Assembly (NCBI GenBank): GCA_023159155.1
Contig: JAJNNX010000078.1
Location: forward strand, 62,001-126,000
DNA from: Ustulina deusta
Lineage: Eukaryota > Ascomycota > Sordariomycetes > Xylariales > Xylariaceae
Length of the DNA stretch: 64,000 bases
Direction: 5' to 3'
A program made the position numbers and the translations under genes. Within the stretch, counting starts at the first letter, position 1. Each line of letters opens with the position of its first letter. This document shows positions 35,139-47,545 of the stretch, piece after piece. The notes below the pieces were generated by a model that saw nothing but the letters and a program-made list of their open reading frames with translations, searched no databases and was not told the DNA's origin.

Positions 35139-35755
35139 GATTGCAATCACTCTGCCAGTATAGATAGAACTTCCTTCGTTGTGCAAGAACAATAGTACAC
35201 ACTGGAGGGTCTGACCGGAAGTACGAACTATAACAAACAGGACAAAGATAGGTAGCCTTTCTCGAAAGTCAGAGTCATTCATTTTATTGCCGATATCAAA
35301 TAGATGTATTGAGAGAAGATCTTGGTTCTCAATTCCGCTTAATTTGTCTCGTAGTAAACAGCTCAACTACAGTGAACTTGAGCTAACTTCTCGGGAGAAC
35401 AAAAGAGGCATTCAGTATAATCATTAATCGTATCATCAGCGAAGAAATGAAACGCGTTACGCGCCTGGAAAATATTACCCTATAGGACTATAGTGCACCC
35501 ACTACGTGACATATTTTGTCCAAGATCACAGAAGGGCTTAACATGAGCATACTAGTCTCGGCACCCAAGTCGTCGCCCAGTCGAAGTCTCAGGATATACA
35601 CGGGGATACCAATACGCATACGAGGTTGGATATGAGAACATGTTTATTTTGGAATGTATGGGAACTACCTTTGATCCAACAACAATTAATTAGATATAAG
35701 TGATGGTTTAGAACTGAATATATCGCTCAAGTCTTTCTTCTGGCTGTCCTGAGCA
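35139..35755. other. Convergent 3' spacer between P450-2 and GMC2
   Basis: These 617 bp lie between two convergent stop codons. No gene or repeat was recognised. Confidence 0.5.
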
Positions 35756-37737
35756 TTACACCTGATGAGAACCTGTAATGTTTAATGCAATCTTCTCTGC
35801 CAAAGCATCTAAGAGGAATACATCAGCACTGGACAAATAGTGAGGAACAGGATCTGATAAAAAACTTACACACGGTGCCCATAGGATGCCCCGCTGGCAC
35901 GAAGGGAAAGGCCGAGGCGTCAACAACACGAAGATTAGAGACACCGTAGACCCTGGCAGCCGAGTCGACAACTGCCATAGGGTCATTCGGCAAACCCATC
36001 GCACAGGTACAGGAGGCGTGGAAGATGGTTTGGAAGCTCTCTTTAATTATTTGCTCAATCTCGGCGTCCGTCGATACTTCGAGGCCAGGAAACGCCTCTT
36101 TGTCATCGGCTCTGAAGGGGCGGATGGTGCTAGAGTTGAAGAACTCGCGCGCGCGCTTGAAGCCAGCGACAGCTACTTCGACGTCTGCCGGGTCGGAGAA
36201 ATAATTTGGGTTGATGAGCGGATTGACGGCGTTGTCTGCCGAGATGATGGTGACGTTTCCCCGCGATCGCGGCTGCGCGAGAGCTACCCCCATGGTGGCA
36301 TATTGGGAACCATCTCCGGGATCGCTACCGCCGGAAATATTTTGGTAGCCGAGATAGCCGGCGATAGCGAGGTACTCAATCTCCGGCCAGTCAGCAGGAT
36401 ACTCTGCCAGAGATTTCAGTGTCTCGGCTGAGAAAGTGCTTCGAATCGACTCGGGAAACTTCTCCCACCCAAGAACGTCGTTGGAGGGGTTTGTAAGTAT
36501 CCCCGAGGCCTTCTCCTCAAAGTCCTTTGCGGCCTGAGCTGCAAATTCGGGACTCGAGACAAGAGACGAGGTTGTGGTTCCAACAACCTTGTACGCCGGG
36601 CCGAAATAGAGGTGATCCTGCATGCCCTGACCCACGCCGGGCCGGTCAGCGACGACAGGGATTCTAAGTCTTCGTAGAGTTTTTGCTGGGCCTATCCCCG
36701 AGACCATCAGAAGCTGAGGTGACGCAAACACACCCGCCGAGACTATGACTTCTTTAGAGGCGGTCAAGACGTAGCGTTTGCCTAACGTATCGACTTCAAC
36801 TCCAGTGGCCCTTTTTTTCTTATCAAACAGAATTTTCTTAGCTTGAGTCAGAGTATAGACCGAATAGTTGGGGTAGGGTAAAGCTCTCTGCAAGAAGGAG
36901 GTTTCGGATGAATCTCGGGTCTGTGTCTTGGCGCTGATCGTAGACATGACATAAGACTGACCCAGGAGGGCACCGCTCTGGAAACCCGGGATGGGTGACA
37001 TTCCCATTTCTGCGAGGCCCTCAGTGGCCCACGATGCAAAAGAGTTGGCATAGGTTGAATAGGCAACTGACAGTGGGCCGCTGCAGCTACCCATGACAGA
37101 AATGTCGAAGAGCGGCGTGGAGTTGGCAAAACGAAGGTCGCTCGGCGGAGTGAAGCATACACTCTTTTGGTAATAGGGCAGCATATTCTCCCACGTATAG
37201 CTATCATCCGCCACAGCATCGGCCCACATTTTACAGGAACCTATAGTTGGCCGCTGGTAAATCATGTAATTCCTGGCTGAGCAACCGCCGAGGGTCTTGC
37301 CCCGTGCGTAATGCAACTCGGTGTTCAGGGCATACTACAGGAAAAGTCAGAAGGCGCCTGGACTAGCGCTGTAAGTTGATATTGGCATTCATGCTTACCG
37401 GTTGGGGTGTGGTCACATAGCCCCAGTCAATGAGGGGTTGCCAGTCGTCTTTAGCTTTCGAGATCCAGATATTATCTGAGCCCGGCACCTGGCTAAGATT
37501 CCCGTTGCTAAGCTCATAGAACGTGCCGGCCTCGACGACAGCGACACGGCCACTCTGCTGTTCTGCAAGACGCGTTGCAATGGTGAGACCAGCGTTCCCG
37601 CCTCCGACGACTATGTAGTCGAACGTCGCATTCTTACCGGGAACGCCAAATGAGGAACCAAGAAGGCGAGAGGCCGCCGCGAGAGACGCGAACCCACAAA
37701 GGGCGGCCGTGTATCTGGAAACCGAACGAAGAGCCAT
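35756..37737 (-). CDS. GMC-family FAD oxidoreductase (GMC2)
   Basis: This glucose-methanol-choline flavoprotein is a likely alcohol oxidase or dehydrogenase acting on a pathway alcohol. The exons are 37399–37737, 35870–37334 and 35756–35808, giving 618 residues. A signal-like N-terminus (ALCGFASLAAAS) precedes YIVVGGGNAGL. The signature HYARGKTLGG follows the first intron. GVGQGMQDHLYFG is conserved. The catalytic His pair is present: FHASCTCAMG and AGHPMGTV. It is therefore the more orthodox of the two GMC enzymes. A minus-strand TATA-like element (TTTTATA, 37815–37821) lies 78 bp upstream of the ATG. Its two introns match positions of two introns of GMC1, so the genes are duplicates that later gained or lost introns. 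The signal-like start suggests entry into the secretory pathway. Confidence 0.9.
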
Positions 37738-39759
37738 CTCGAAGGTTGCAGTGCGAGACCTGCTAGGTTAGGATCCGCCTGGGTGATCACTCAAACCCAC
37801 AAGTCTTGCCTCGATTTTATACCACAACTTGCCTACTCAGCTCTGCCCGAATTGTCTCCCGCCAGGGCCGTCAGGACAAGGCGCTGGGCGGTGTAAACTG
37901 ACTGTACTCAGCTCGGTCTAGCCCTCAGCCGCAGATCTTCATGACAAAGGGAAACGCTCATCTCAGGCGCTGTCAGGCCATACTCCATGGGTGCCTCACA
38001 CTGACGAGGATCTCTTAGCTCGGGTACTCTGACAGACTCTGAGTACCAAGGGTGTCTGATAATTACCCTCCTCTGCCCGCCACATTATCTGCTGGCGCAG
38101 TACCAGGATACGCATCCTTCAAGTTGTTTACACTAGCTGTGTAGGTAGTATACATTGTTACAACTTAATTACACCCTAGTATACAGTCCATCTCCATAGA
38201 TGTGCAGGCCAGGACAAATTTTGTAGGGACATGCGTAATACTTGTACAGTGTCATGTGTAAGTACCCAATAGCTCCACCATCTGCGCTCTAGATAATGTC
38301 GTGTCAAGAATGCATGGCAAACTCGAAGCGGCTCTGTGGGGAGTAGCGTACACCGGTACCTAGTTAAGTACCGGTGTACGCAGAGCTTGCACTTATGTAC
38401 TTAAGTAAGTGAGTACCTACCCTACTGTACTTTAGCACCTCGGCAAGTTAGTAATTTAAATATCACGGGAACTAGCAGTAGTGGCGGCTCCGCCCTTCGG
38501 GACTACCGTAGCGTAGCGAGGTCCTCTAGTGGTTGGTGTCTCGGGTGCAGCCTGGGAGAACCCCTCTCTCGCTCTCCGGTCGGCAGTGGTCGGGCTGGGA
38601 TAGGCATTCGAGGAGTAAATATACTATCTACCTTGGTATATTATAGGTGGTGTAGATTTGTTCAACGTGTTTGATCGGAACAGGTTAATCTAACTGTTTG
38701 TTTCTGCTTTAGTATTTCACATAAATAACAATGATATAATTAAGGCTTCTGTAGAGCCTGGGGCTCATAGGCTGGCGTTAGCTGCATACACGTAGTGCAC
38801 ATCTCTCCGCCGTACTATCCATCTCCTATCTAGTTCCGCTCCTACAGTAGGTCTGTGGGCAGTGTCCGGCTGAACGGAGCGCCCCGGACCCCAAACCCGT
38901 TAGATCGTTTCGGCTAGGCACCGGCTCATGCATTCCTAGCATATGTGGCGTATTTAGCGCGCTTTGGGCTTACCTGCTAATCCATGTCGCGAGCGCTCAG
39001 GCACTTTAGCTTTTGAAACAGAAAAGATATACAGCAATATACATATAAGTTAATACGCTCAATCTATATTATATCAGGATTATAGTAATGAATGCTATTG
39101 TTAGTATTAGTTAAGCATACTTACTACTATATTATATAGTTAGTTATGTATAGGTACAAAGTCTCCACAGCCTACCTCGAAGTTAATGTACCAAAACGTT
39201 CCCTAAAAAGGATTAGGTACCCATGCTGTTGTATGTAAGAATACCAAGCCTTATCCAACCACATGGCACACTAGTATATAGGATACGAGGCTCTAGATAG
39301 TACCTGTACACTAGCAAATGAGCTATCCAGCAAAATCCTGATAGCGCTCTTAGCAGTCGAACCCAACTCACTGCCTGGGGAGTGAGACAGTTCACAGTCC
39401 AACAGTCCAAGGTAGTAAGTATAGGTATTTGGTATGGATATGGGGTGTTAATAGGAATACCTCCTCAGTACAAAGTACTTACAAGTACTTACCCCGCTTG
39501 GTGAGTGGGCTCTGCATCGAACAAATGCGGTATCAACCCCTCAGCCAGGGCAGAGCCCTTTTACTAACCTGTATACCTGGGTATTTAGCATATCCATCCA
39601 AGCGACGGATGATACCAGGTCTTCCTTCACTCAGCTTGAAAACTGCAAACTGCCTACCTCCCGCTGCTTACTGTATCGATACTCTATATACTCTATTCCG
39701 CCTTAGGCCTGATCGCTCACACTACCAGTCTCGTCTGACGCCTACCAGGACCAACAATC
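37738..39759. other. Two-kilobase spacer between GMC2 and the SDR gene
   Basis: No supported gene. The part next to GMC2 is its promoter. A strong palindrome lies at 38346–38381 and a GC-rich island at about 38480–38620. The latter could be an old transposon fragment, but I could not classify it. The segment 39000–39170 is AT-rich. Confidence 0.5.
38346..38381. repeat. Perfect 14-bp inverted repeat with 8-bp loop
   Basis: GCGTACACCGGTAC at 38346–38359 is perfectly complementary to 38368–38381. An outer pair GCTCTG (38331–38336) and CAGAGC (38381–38386) extends it after a 9-bp interruption. It lies about 600 bp upstream of GMC2 and 1.4 kb upstream of the SDR gene. It could be a dyad protein-binding site or a transposon footprint. 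Confidence 0.55.
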
Positions 39760-40741
39760 ATGTCGTCCCCAGTCTGGCTTATCACTGGAGCCTCCAACGG
39801 CATCGGGCTTGCCTTAGCCCTCCGGGTCCTTCGCGCTGGCCATACCGTCGTGGCCTCCGTGCGCAACAAGGTCAAATCTGCCGACGCTATCCAAAAGATC
39901 GAGCAGGCAGGGGGCTCGGTCATCGAACTTGACATGACCGAGTCCCAGGCCAGCATTGCCGCCAAGGTGAAGGCCGTCGGCCGCATCGACTACCTCGTCA
40001 ACAACGCGGGGTATTCGATCCTGGCCCCTTGCGAGGACATCAGGTGAGCATGAACGGGCATTGTCGAAGATGCTGCTGCACATGAGACTGACCAAGCGAC
40101 TGGAAAAGCGAGAAAGATGCAACCCTCCAGATCAACACCAATTTCTTCGGCCCCTTGTATACACTACAGGGTGCTCTTCCGGTCATGCGAGCTCAGCGCT
40201 CTGGCACCATCATCAACATCTCGAGCGGTGCTGCCCGAGATCCTCTGCCTTCCTGCTCCCTCTACAGCGCTTCCAAGGCCGCCCTGGAGGCTGCATCTGA
40301 GGCCCTCGCGCACGAAGTAGCACCTCATAATATCCGTGTGCTGATTGTCGAGTTTGGAAACTTCCGTACAAACTTTGTTAGCGCTGTGAGTCTGCCAGAG
40401 CACACGTCTTGTTCGCCCCTCACTAACGCTCTACGATGCAGCTCTCCGACGCAAGCGGGGATGCTGACAAAGTATCGCCCCACTATGACAACCCAGTGGG
40501 CGTGGTGATGCGCAAATTCTTGAGCATCCACGGGAAGCAGATGGGCGACCCTGAGAGAGGTGTAGACCGTGTCTTCGAGGCTGTTACCGGCGAAGGCATG
40601 GCTGGTCAAGTGACGGGCAAGGTAACTCGGCTTGTCCTTGGAAAGGATTGCTTCGACCGAATGAAGAAGGCTAGCGAGAGATCTCTAGCCGAGTTGAGCC
40701 TGCAGGAAGAGATTGCCAAGAGCACAGCCTTTCCCGAGTAA
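39760..40741 (+). CDS. Short-chain dehydrogenase/reductase (SDR)
   Basis: This is an NAD(P)H-dependent oxidoreductase, probably cytosolic, acting on a ketone or alcohol of the pathway. The exons are 39760–40043, 40109–40385 and 40442–40741, giving 286 residues, usual for a classical SDR. Seen motifs are TGASNGIG (cofactor), NNAG, IINISSGAA (catalytic Ser region) and YSASK (catalytic Tyr and Lys), then SEALAHEVAPHNIRV. The gene is convergent with the MDR gene; their stop codons are about 170 bp apart. The short introns (65 and 56 bp) match the cluster style. The exact substrate is unknown. Confidence 0.92.
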
Positions 40742-40910
40742 GTCAAGTGCATGATACTGCCCAGCTCTGCTAGCTTCATAGATCTTAGCATGAATACAAT
40801 TGCACAATTGCCGTGCTTTTTATGATGTGGAAATAAACCAGCGAATGCGACATCGCTTAGGCCTATTACTTCTGAGGGTCTACCTATATTCTACGAACTG
40901 TGGTGATGAT

Positions 40911-42122
40911 TTAGAGAGTGTAAACTAATTTCACTCCGCTGATATTTCCAGCCTTCATTTCCTCGAGGCCTTTCATCACGCCCCCTAACCCCGAGCCCGT
41001 TTTGTTGACCACGGCACGTGGCGGCTTGATGGTACCAGTCTCTAGGAGAGGTTGAGTGAATTCGAGAAACCACTGATAGTACTTCGTCTCCTCTACATCC
41101 GGCGTTACTGGCGTCTGGCCAAACCAGAGATAATCCTCGCCCTGTGTGTCGTACCCGCGCATGAAGGGTTGACCTTCCACCATAGGATTCGTCTTAGAGA
41201 GAAGCTCGTAATCGGCAGGCATGATGGTGCCGTACACACCTGGCTCGGCATCAGACATGGCCGCAGCACAGAGGCCCGCGCCGTCGCCGGTGCAGTCCCA
41301 CGAGTACGTGAGGCGGTTCTGAGTAAATTCTTTTATGTCGGCTGCGCAGGTCGGCGACTTGTAATCGAACACGGCGTCGGCTCCGAACGACTTCACAAGA
41401 TCAAAGTTGTGAGGCGAGCAAGTCGTTATCACTTGCAACCCTGAGAGCTTCGCGAATTGAATGCCGACCATCCCTGTCGCAGTACTTCCACCGTATATTA
41501 GGATGGGAAAGGGGACCTTGCTTGGTTCCGAAGGTAGCGGGAGTTTGAGGCGCTTGTACATTCCCTGGCCCTGCTTGAATCATTAGATACATTTCTTTTC
41601 GCTCTCGTAACTGAGTGAGAGTAGCGTAGATTCAACTTACCACCGTCATAATGGCCGTACCGAGCGTCGCAGCCTCTTCATAGGTCAAATTATCTGGCAT
41701 CTTCCTCTGAACCGCTGCTTTGGCAATGGCATACTCAGCAAACGCACCAGACTCATGATTCGCTCGGTTACTTGTCACAGAACGTCAGCTTCCGACAACA
41801 AAAAGACAACCGGTACTCACGATCCATGCACCCAGCCTGTGATGCCGTCTCCAACCTTGAAATTCGTGACCTTGGCTCCGACTTTCTCAACAACACCGGC
41901 GTAGTCGCATCCCACTCTACAACCAACATCCGCACCACGCAGTGTTACGTGTTTCCAGTCTGTCGGATTGGTGGCAACCGCCTTGACCTTGACGAGGACC
42001 CAATCATCGCGCGCGATGGGCATCAAGACATCTTCGATCGTGGCTTTCCCCAGCGATGTCACGACGATAGCCTTCGTCGTTGCCGCGCCCTGCCCTACAG
42101 ATACGGCTCTTGTCGTGGCCAT
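40911..42122 (-). CDS. Stand-alone enoyl-reductase-like MDR protein (LovC/zinc-binding-dehydrogenase type)
   Basis: This medium-chain dehydrogenase/reductase resembles trans-acting enoyl reductases (LovC group) that reduce enoyl intermediates on partner PKSs. It could equally be a free quinone- or enone-reductase. The exons are 41821–42122, 41641–41770 and 40911–41570, giving 363 residues, the usual LovC-group length. Landmarks are NPTDWKHV, GCDYAGVVEKVG, GAFAEYA, EEAATLGTAIMTV, the cofactor loop ILIYGGSTATG and a conserved tail. Start 42122 is chosen at MATTRA; an in-frame Met at 42221 would add 33 unconserved residues. The reducing PKS in this cluster already contains an apparently intact ER domain, so the need for this protein is unexplained. 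Confidence 0.88.
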
Positions 42123-43590
42123 ATCGATGCTATGCTTTCCTGCTGTTTCCTGTTGCTTGAATCTTGAGTCTGGAGCGATATGGTACTCTTGAAGACTCAG
42201 GTCTGCGCTGCAACTATCCACTTAGGATGGGATCTTACGATTCATACCCTTGCCATGGGTCCCTCTTGGTGTGAATACTGCTTAGTCATTCCTTACGCGT
42301 GGCGCTTTGAGCATAGACATGGCAACCTGTCAATGCTCCCTATTCTCTCACCCAGCCTACATTAGTCATTGATGGCATCTCGTCCCGAGAGTTGATCCTT
42401 CGCGTCACCGATCTGCAGGCGATGCCATTATCACATGAAGCTGCGAAATCGCAGAGCTCTACGCAGGCTTCATGCTTGTCGTCGGATTCCAGGGTCTGTG
42501 GCGCAGTTCGTGCATAAGGAAGCCGATTGCCGGGTCCCGGTGCCAAGTCTGGTGATGAGTGCATTTCGTATACGCTAATATAGTACGGAGACCGAGTTTC
42601 CTTATCTGGAGAGGGAAGATGCATAGATGCTTAGTATGTATTGGTACTTGAGGTTCGAAGAACCATTACCCCTATCAGAACCCCTATCAAGCCCTCTACA
42701 TGCAGTTTCTTTCTAACTTCTTTGGTTTGAACAAGAATGTTGTCATTTTTACGGAGCGATCGTCCGTCACTGCATGCGTGTCGGAGTTTGTGCGACGGCA
42801 AAAGAACAAGGATCGGCGGTGGGGATGGGTGTGGTTTTAAACGGGGATCGGTGCTAATGCCGGCACCACATTCACTTCCGTCGGACACGCAGCTAAACAC
42901 GGCTGCACCGTTGGGTCTCCGCTACAGCCCCCATAGATAGGCTCTGTGTAGGTACGTTAGCTGACACCACAGCACATTAGTGCACTGAACCCCGACTTCC
43001 CCGGCTCTGGTACGATGACGCCACTAGTCTCCTATCTTTCCATAAACAGTAACATGCATGGATTAGATCATCTTACCGCAAGAGCCCCCGTCGCCGCTTT
43101 TACAGCAACAACAGATCGTATCCCGTCAAGATAACACGAACCTTGATGTAGCTTAGGTAGTTCTTGTACACTGTTGTCAATCGACTTGGAAGTAATAGTA
43201 AGATTATAGTAATGTTGTGTCGCCACATCAGATATGCACATCAGCAGATTAATTGGAATCAACTAGCCTAGAGGCATGATGGAATGGACATAGACCCCGA
43301 GTCAGATGAGCGAGTGTATCCACATGTCTAACGACTGTATCAGAGCCTGACTTGATGCCTCTCTTTCCTATGTCCGCTGTATACGATGCGGAATGAAATG
43401 GGAGATGGACTCGCCTCTCGCCTTGGGCGAACGGGGCGACTAATTGCTCAACACAAGTTGTATTAGTTTTCCTTTATAAAGCCAACCTTGACCAAGTATC
43501 CCTGAACTAAATCGACCCAAATTCGTACATGAATACCATAATATTCACTTTTCCTACCGCGTCAGACCACATACTCTCTGTTTAGCTACC
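42123..43590. other. Divergent promoter region between MDR protein and O-methyltransferase
   Basis: About 1.5 kb without a supported gene. TATAAA at 43475–43480 lies 116 bp upstream of the methyltransferase ATG. No repeat structure stands out. Confidence 0.55.
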
Positions 43591-45202
43591 ATGGCTGCCT
43601 CAAAAGTACCGTCACACACCCTTTCAATTTAGTCCTGCCAATGCTAATATGCGTCTCTTTCCATTATAGTCCTTGGTTCTAGAAACCGCCCGTCAAACCC
43701 TGAGACAAGCTGAAAGGCTCGTCCATTATCTTGAGAGGAACGGTTTCCAAGAGCCAAACTTTACTGCTTCCTCTCCTCCCCACCCCGAGGATGAGGAGTA
43801 TGACATTATCTGCACCAACCTAACTCAGGCCACTCAGGACCTGACGCTTCTTGCCAAAGGCCCCTTGGCATGGATTCGCACGTTTTGCTGCTGTCATCAT
43901 GACCTGGCCGCCTGGCAAGTGGCATTACGGTTCAAGTTCTTTTCTCTTGTGCCTCTAGGAAAATCCATCTCGGTGAAAGAGATGGCATCTCAGGCCGGCA
44001 TGGATGAAGACCGCCTACGGCGCGTTATGAAATTCTTGACCACTCAGCGATGCTTCCAAGAATTAGAAGATGATAGATTTGAGCATACTTCCTTGTCAGC
44101 CTATATCGCGAGGAACAAGGATATCGAGCAGTGCTTTGCTTTTGAGTAAGTCCCTCCAAGCATGGGCAGAGATAATTGGGATGGGTAATATGTTTATTGA
44201 TCCGTTGATCGATCATCTTCAACAATGTCAAGGGGGCTGACAACATGTTCAGGGCAGACGAAATGTTTGAGGCATCTTCGCTCACGGCGAACTCGATTCA
44301 GAAAGCGCCATATACATCCGAAGCCAAGGATAGTGCGTTCAACCTCAGATTTGGCACTTCACCCTATACATGGTACGCCCAGAACCCAGAGCGTGGAGCA
44401 CGATTCGCTTCCGCAATGGCGGGCTATGTTCAAAGTATGTCACTCCTTGCTCTCGAGGTTTTTGTCACTTGCACTAACCCAAGCTAGTGAACCGAGACAC
44501 CGCTGAGTTACGCAACCGATTCCCTTGGGCTCAACTCGGGAAAACCAAGGTTGTCGATGTCGGCGGCGGAAGCGGTCACGTCTCAATCTTCCTAGCGACT
44601 GTAAGTCTGATTACGTAATTGACGCGGCATTTTAACCCAACTAATAAAACTTGGCAGGAATTTCCCAACTTAAGCTTCCTCGTGCAAGACGTCAACAGCG
44701 TTATGCTGGAAGAGGGTCCAAAACGCGCAGACTATCCTCAGGTCAAAGACAGGGTGGCGTTTATGCAGTACAGCTTCTATGACCCTCAACCTGTCACGGA
44801 TGCCGGACTGTTCTTCTTGCGTCAAGTGATCCACAACTATCCAGACGACGTATGCGTGAAAATCTTCAAGTCATTCGTCCCAGCCATGGAGAAGAGTTCT
44901 CCGAGAGCCAATCTGCTGATTAACGATATGCTTCTACCTCCGCCCAATGTGGAGCCAAAAGTCGAAGAGCACCACTTACGGCAGATTGACATTCACATGC
45001 TTAATGGATACGCGGCAAAGCAACGGACTCTGCTTGAATTTGAAACAATTCTAAAAGAAGCGGATCCACGTTTTGAGGTATGCTTATCAATGTTGCCCCG
45101 CCGCGGAGGAAGAACGTGAAACTAATATTAGTGTTTTGATAGGTTGTAAAGGTTCATGGCAAGGGAGTGATGGGATTGATAGAGGTACAGCTCAAGCAGT
45201 AA
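43591..45202 (+). CDS. O-methyltransferase, COMT-like class
   Basis: This is an S-adenosylmethionine-dependent enzyme that likely methylates a phenolic hydroxyl of the aromatic product. The exons are 43591–43605, 43670–44145, 44253–44434, 44488–44600, 44658–45077 and 45143–45202, giving 421 residues. An N-terminal winged-helix dimerisation region has VKEMASQAGMDEDRLRRVM. The SAM motif is VVDVGGGSGH. A catalytic-type His is in FLRQVIHNY, followed by LLINDMLLP. The first exon encodes only five residues, so the 5' end is the least certain part, but it brings the frame to a good ATG downstream of a TATA box. It is transcribed in the same direction as the reducing PKS, 2.3 kb away. Confidence 0.9.
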
Positions 45203-47545
45203 AAGTAAAGCGAGGGTTTGTGGGACTTGGCAAATAGATAGTTGGCAATGAACGCGTACTTTAGGGTTTCATACAGACAATAAATTCTTTATGTTCCCAT
45301 TCTAAACGTTTGTGGTGCTTCTTTCCCACTGCTTTGAAACTATTACATGTAATTCTTAATTTTGGAGGTTTTTGCCTTAGAAAAATAAGGGCCTTCTATT
45401 CTTAACTTGTATCTTTTGTTTTTGTTTTAGGAGAGCGATAGATAGGTAGTTAATAGTGGAAAGAATTGGAGGATCAAGATGAGAGTACATAATCTTACTG
45501 ACCCTTAAACTACTTCTAGTATATCCCCTCCTTATATCAAGGCAGGGAGGTATATCGGGAACATATATTGTTGTGCAAAAAGCCTGGGACTACATACTGG
45601 CAAGATTTCTGCTACATATGCCTAACTCTCTTGTTATCTCCTACCTATGATATGTGATGTATAACGCATCATCCCATGATTACTCTTGATAGATCAAATA
45701 GTATGAATGAAAATTACTCAAGTCCGTTCCGTGCTCGCAAGAGTCAACTTAGCCAAGATCTATAAAAAAAAAAAAAATCCCGGACTGTTCTCTGAATAGT
45801 GAAGTGGACATGGTGAGTAATTAGCACCTTAACAAGCCAGAGGTACTTACCTTGCCCTTTCTCCTAAACAACAGGTCCCGAACCAACACGTATAGGAGGC
45901 CAATCCGTAAACATCAAGCATCAAATTGGGCTTACGCAATCTTAATCTATCAAGGTAGCTTTGGCAGTATCTATTCTATGCAGTAAGCAATTAGACTGGC
46001 AAACATACCGCCGCTCTTTCGGGACAAAGGGAGTTACGGATGTACTTAGTAGATAAGCTCTTGTGACCTTTGTTTGTCCATGCTCCCTTAGGAACTTGAA
46101 TGCCATGCAGCCGTTTCGGCGAAGTATCCCTTTGAAGTGGAATAGTGGAGGTTCTTGTGTAACTAGATATGGTATAGCCAACCAAAATAGCATGCAGTCT
46201 TCGGATAATACTTGTAAGTTGATTGGGTGTACATATATATCCAAGTAGCTCCGCCATTCCACTTTGAAGTCATGAAGTTGAGATGGCCCTGACAGGGATA
46301 AGCAAGAGACGTTTGTACAGGTACTGGGCTAGTACTTCAGCAGGGGTACTAGGGGCTTAACAAGGCTTACGCAAGGGTTGTTTGGTTTGCAAAGCATACA
46401 TAGGCAAACAGGGTTGTGCAAGCTTTGCAGAATGAACAACCTCCTTATTAAATCAATCATAAAGTTATATTTGTATATATATAAAAATATACAAAGGTTA
46501 GCATAGATATATGTATGCTGCAGGTACAACACGAAAGCTTTTGTAATTGGCTAAACTGCTTGACAGCTTGTGTATTAGGCGCGGCTAATTGGTTGGCTAG
46601 CTATAGGTGTGGCCGAAGGTAGTGGTGGTGGTGTATGTGTAAAGATTATGTAGAGAAATCGAAGTGTGTGTGGAGTCATGATTTTCTGTATGGCTATAGC
46701 GAGGTAGGATTCGAATTAGTGAATGGCTCGCTATATTCAGAACGGAAGTGTATAACCATACGAGCCCCCCTAGGACCCCACTAAATAGACAAAACTTGTC
46801 CGAGTCTTTCTGTCCGCAAAAAGTAAAGAGGTGGGGGAGGGGTACACAGCGTAAACCCCCACACCCCGCTTCAGGGGCAGCTGCACTGCAGGGATCCCTG
46901 GCTATTTCGGTGTGCAAGATAAAGAGGGTCCAATCGCATCAGGAATGATAATCGAAGAATAACAACGCACCGGCACAAGGATGCAGATGCGCTATAAGAT
47001 ATGTCTCCCTTACACTTGCATGTTTAGCCTGCATTCTTAGTTAATTCTTGAGCATGCTGTGCAGCGGTAAGCCTAGCTTACGTATCAATGTTTGATCAGC
47101 AATTCCCACCTACAATGTAAGCGTTGCCTACTGAAGGTCCGAACCGGCGCACAACTCGTCAAGATACGGGATTCTTGAATGGGGAGGACTGTATTGGGCA
47201 ATATTGAAGGAGCATCGACTCAAATCAAATCAAATCAAATCAACCCGGCTTGCTGATTGTATGACGCGCGACTTTCCGGCGCCCCAGATGACGCGGAAGG
47301 CCAGGAAACAACCGGGTCAGTTGGCTCAACTCAACTCTCACAGTTAGATTTTCCATAAAAGCTAGAAGGCACTGTAGTATCCGTCGTGATACTTTGGTCT
47401 ACCGACGATATAACTTATAAACCGTACTTTCGTTCTTTTCAACAAAGGTTCAACTTCAGACCAAGTAAGAACAACTACATCCAAACACAAATATACACTC
47501 GGACAATATAGAAAGCCCTCCGGGAGACAATTAGTTTTTCACAAA
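45203..47545. other. Spacer and promoter upstream of the reducing PKS
   Basis: About 2.3 kb with no gene I can support. TATAAA at 47416–47421 lies 125 bp upstream of the PKS ATG. Three Myb-core-like sites (CAACCG 47309–47314, CAGTTG 47318–47323, CAGTTA 47341–47346) cluster within 40 bp. An AAATC microsatellite sits at about 47220–47241. Confidence 0.55.

Noticed and set aside
47220..47241. CRISPR-like short repeats (AAATC units)
   Set aside because: Direct microsatellite without spacers; the window is fungal.
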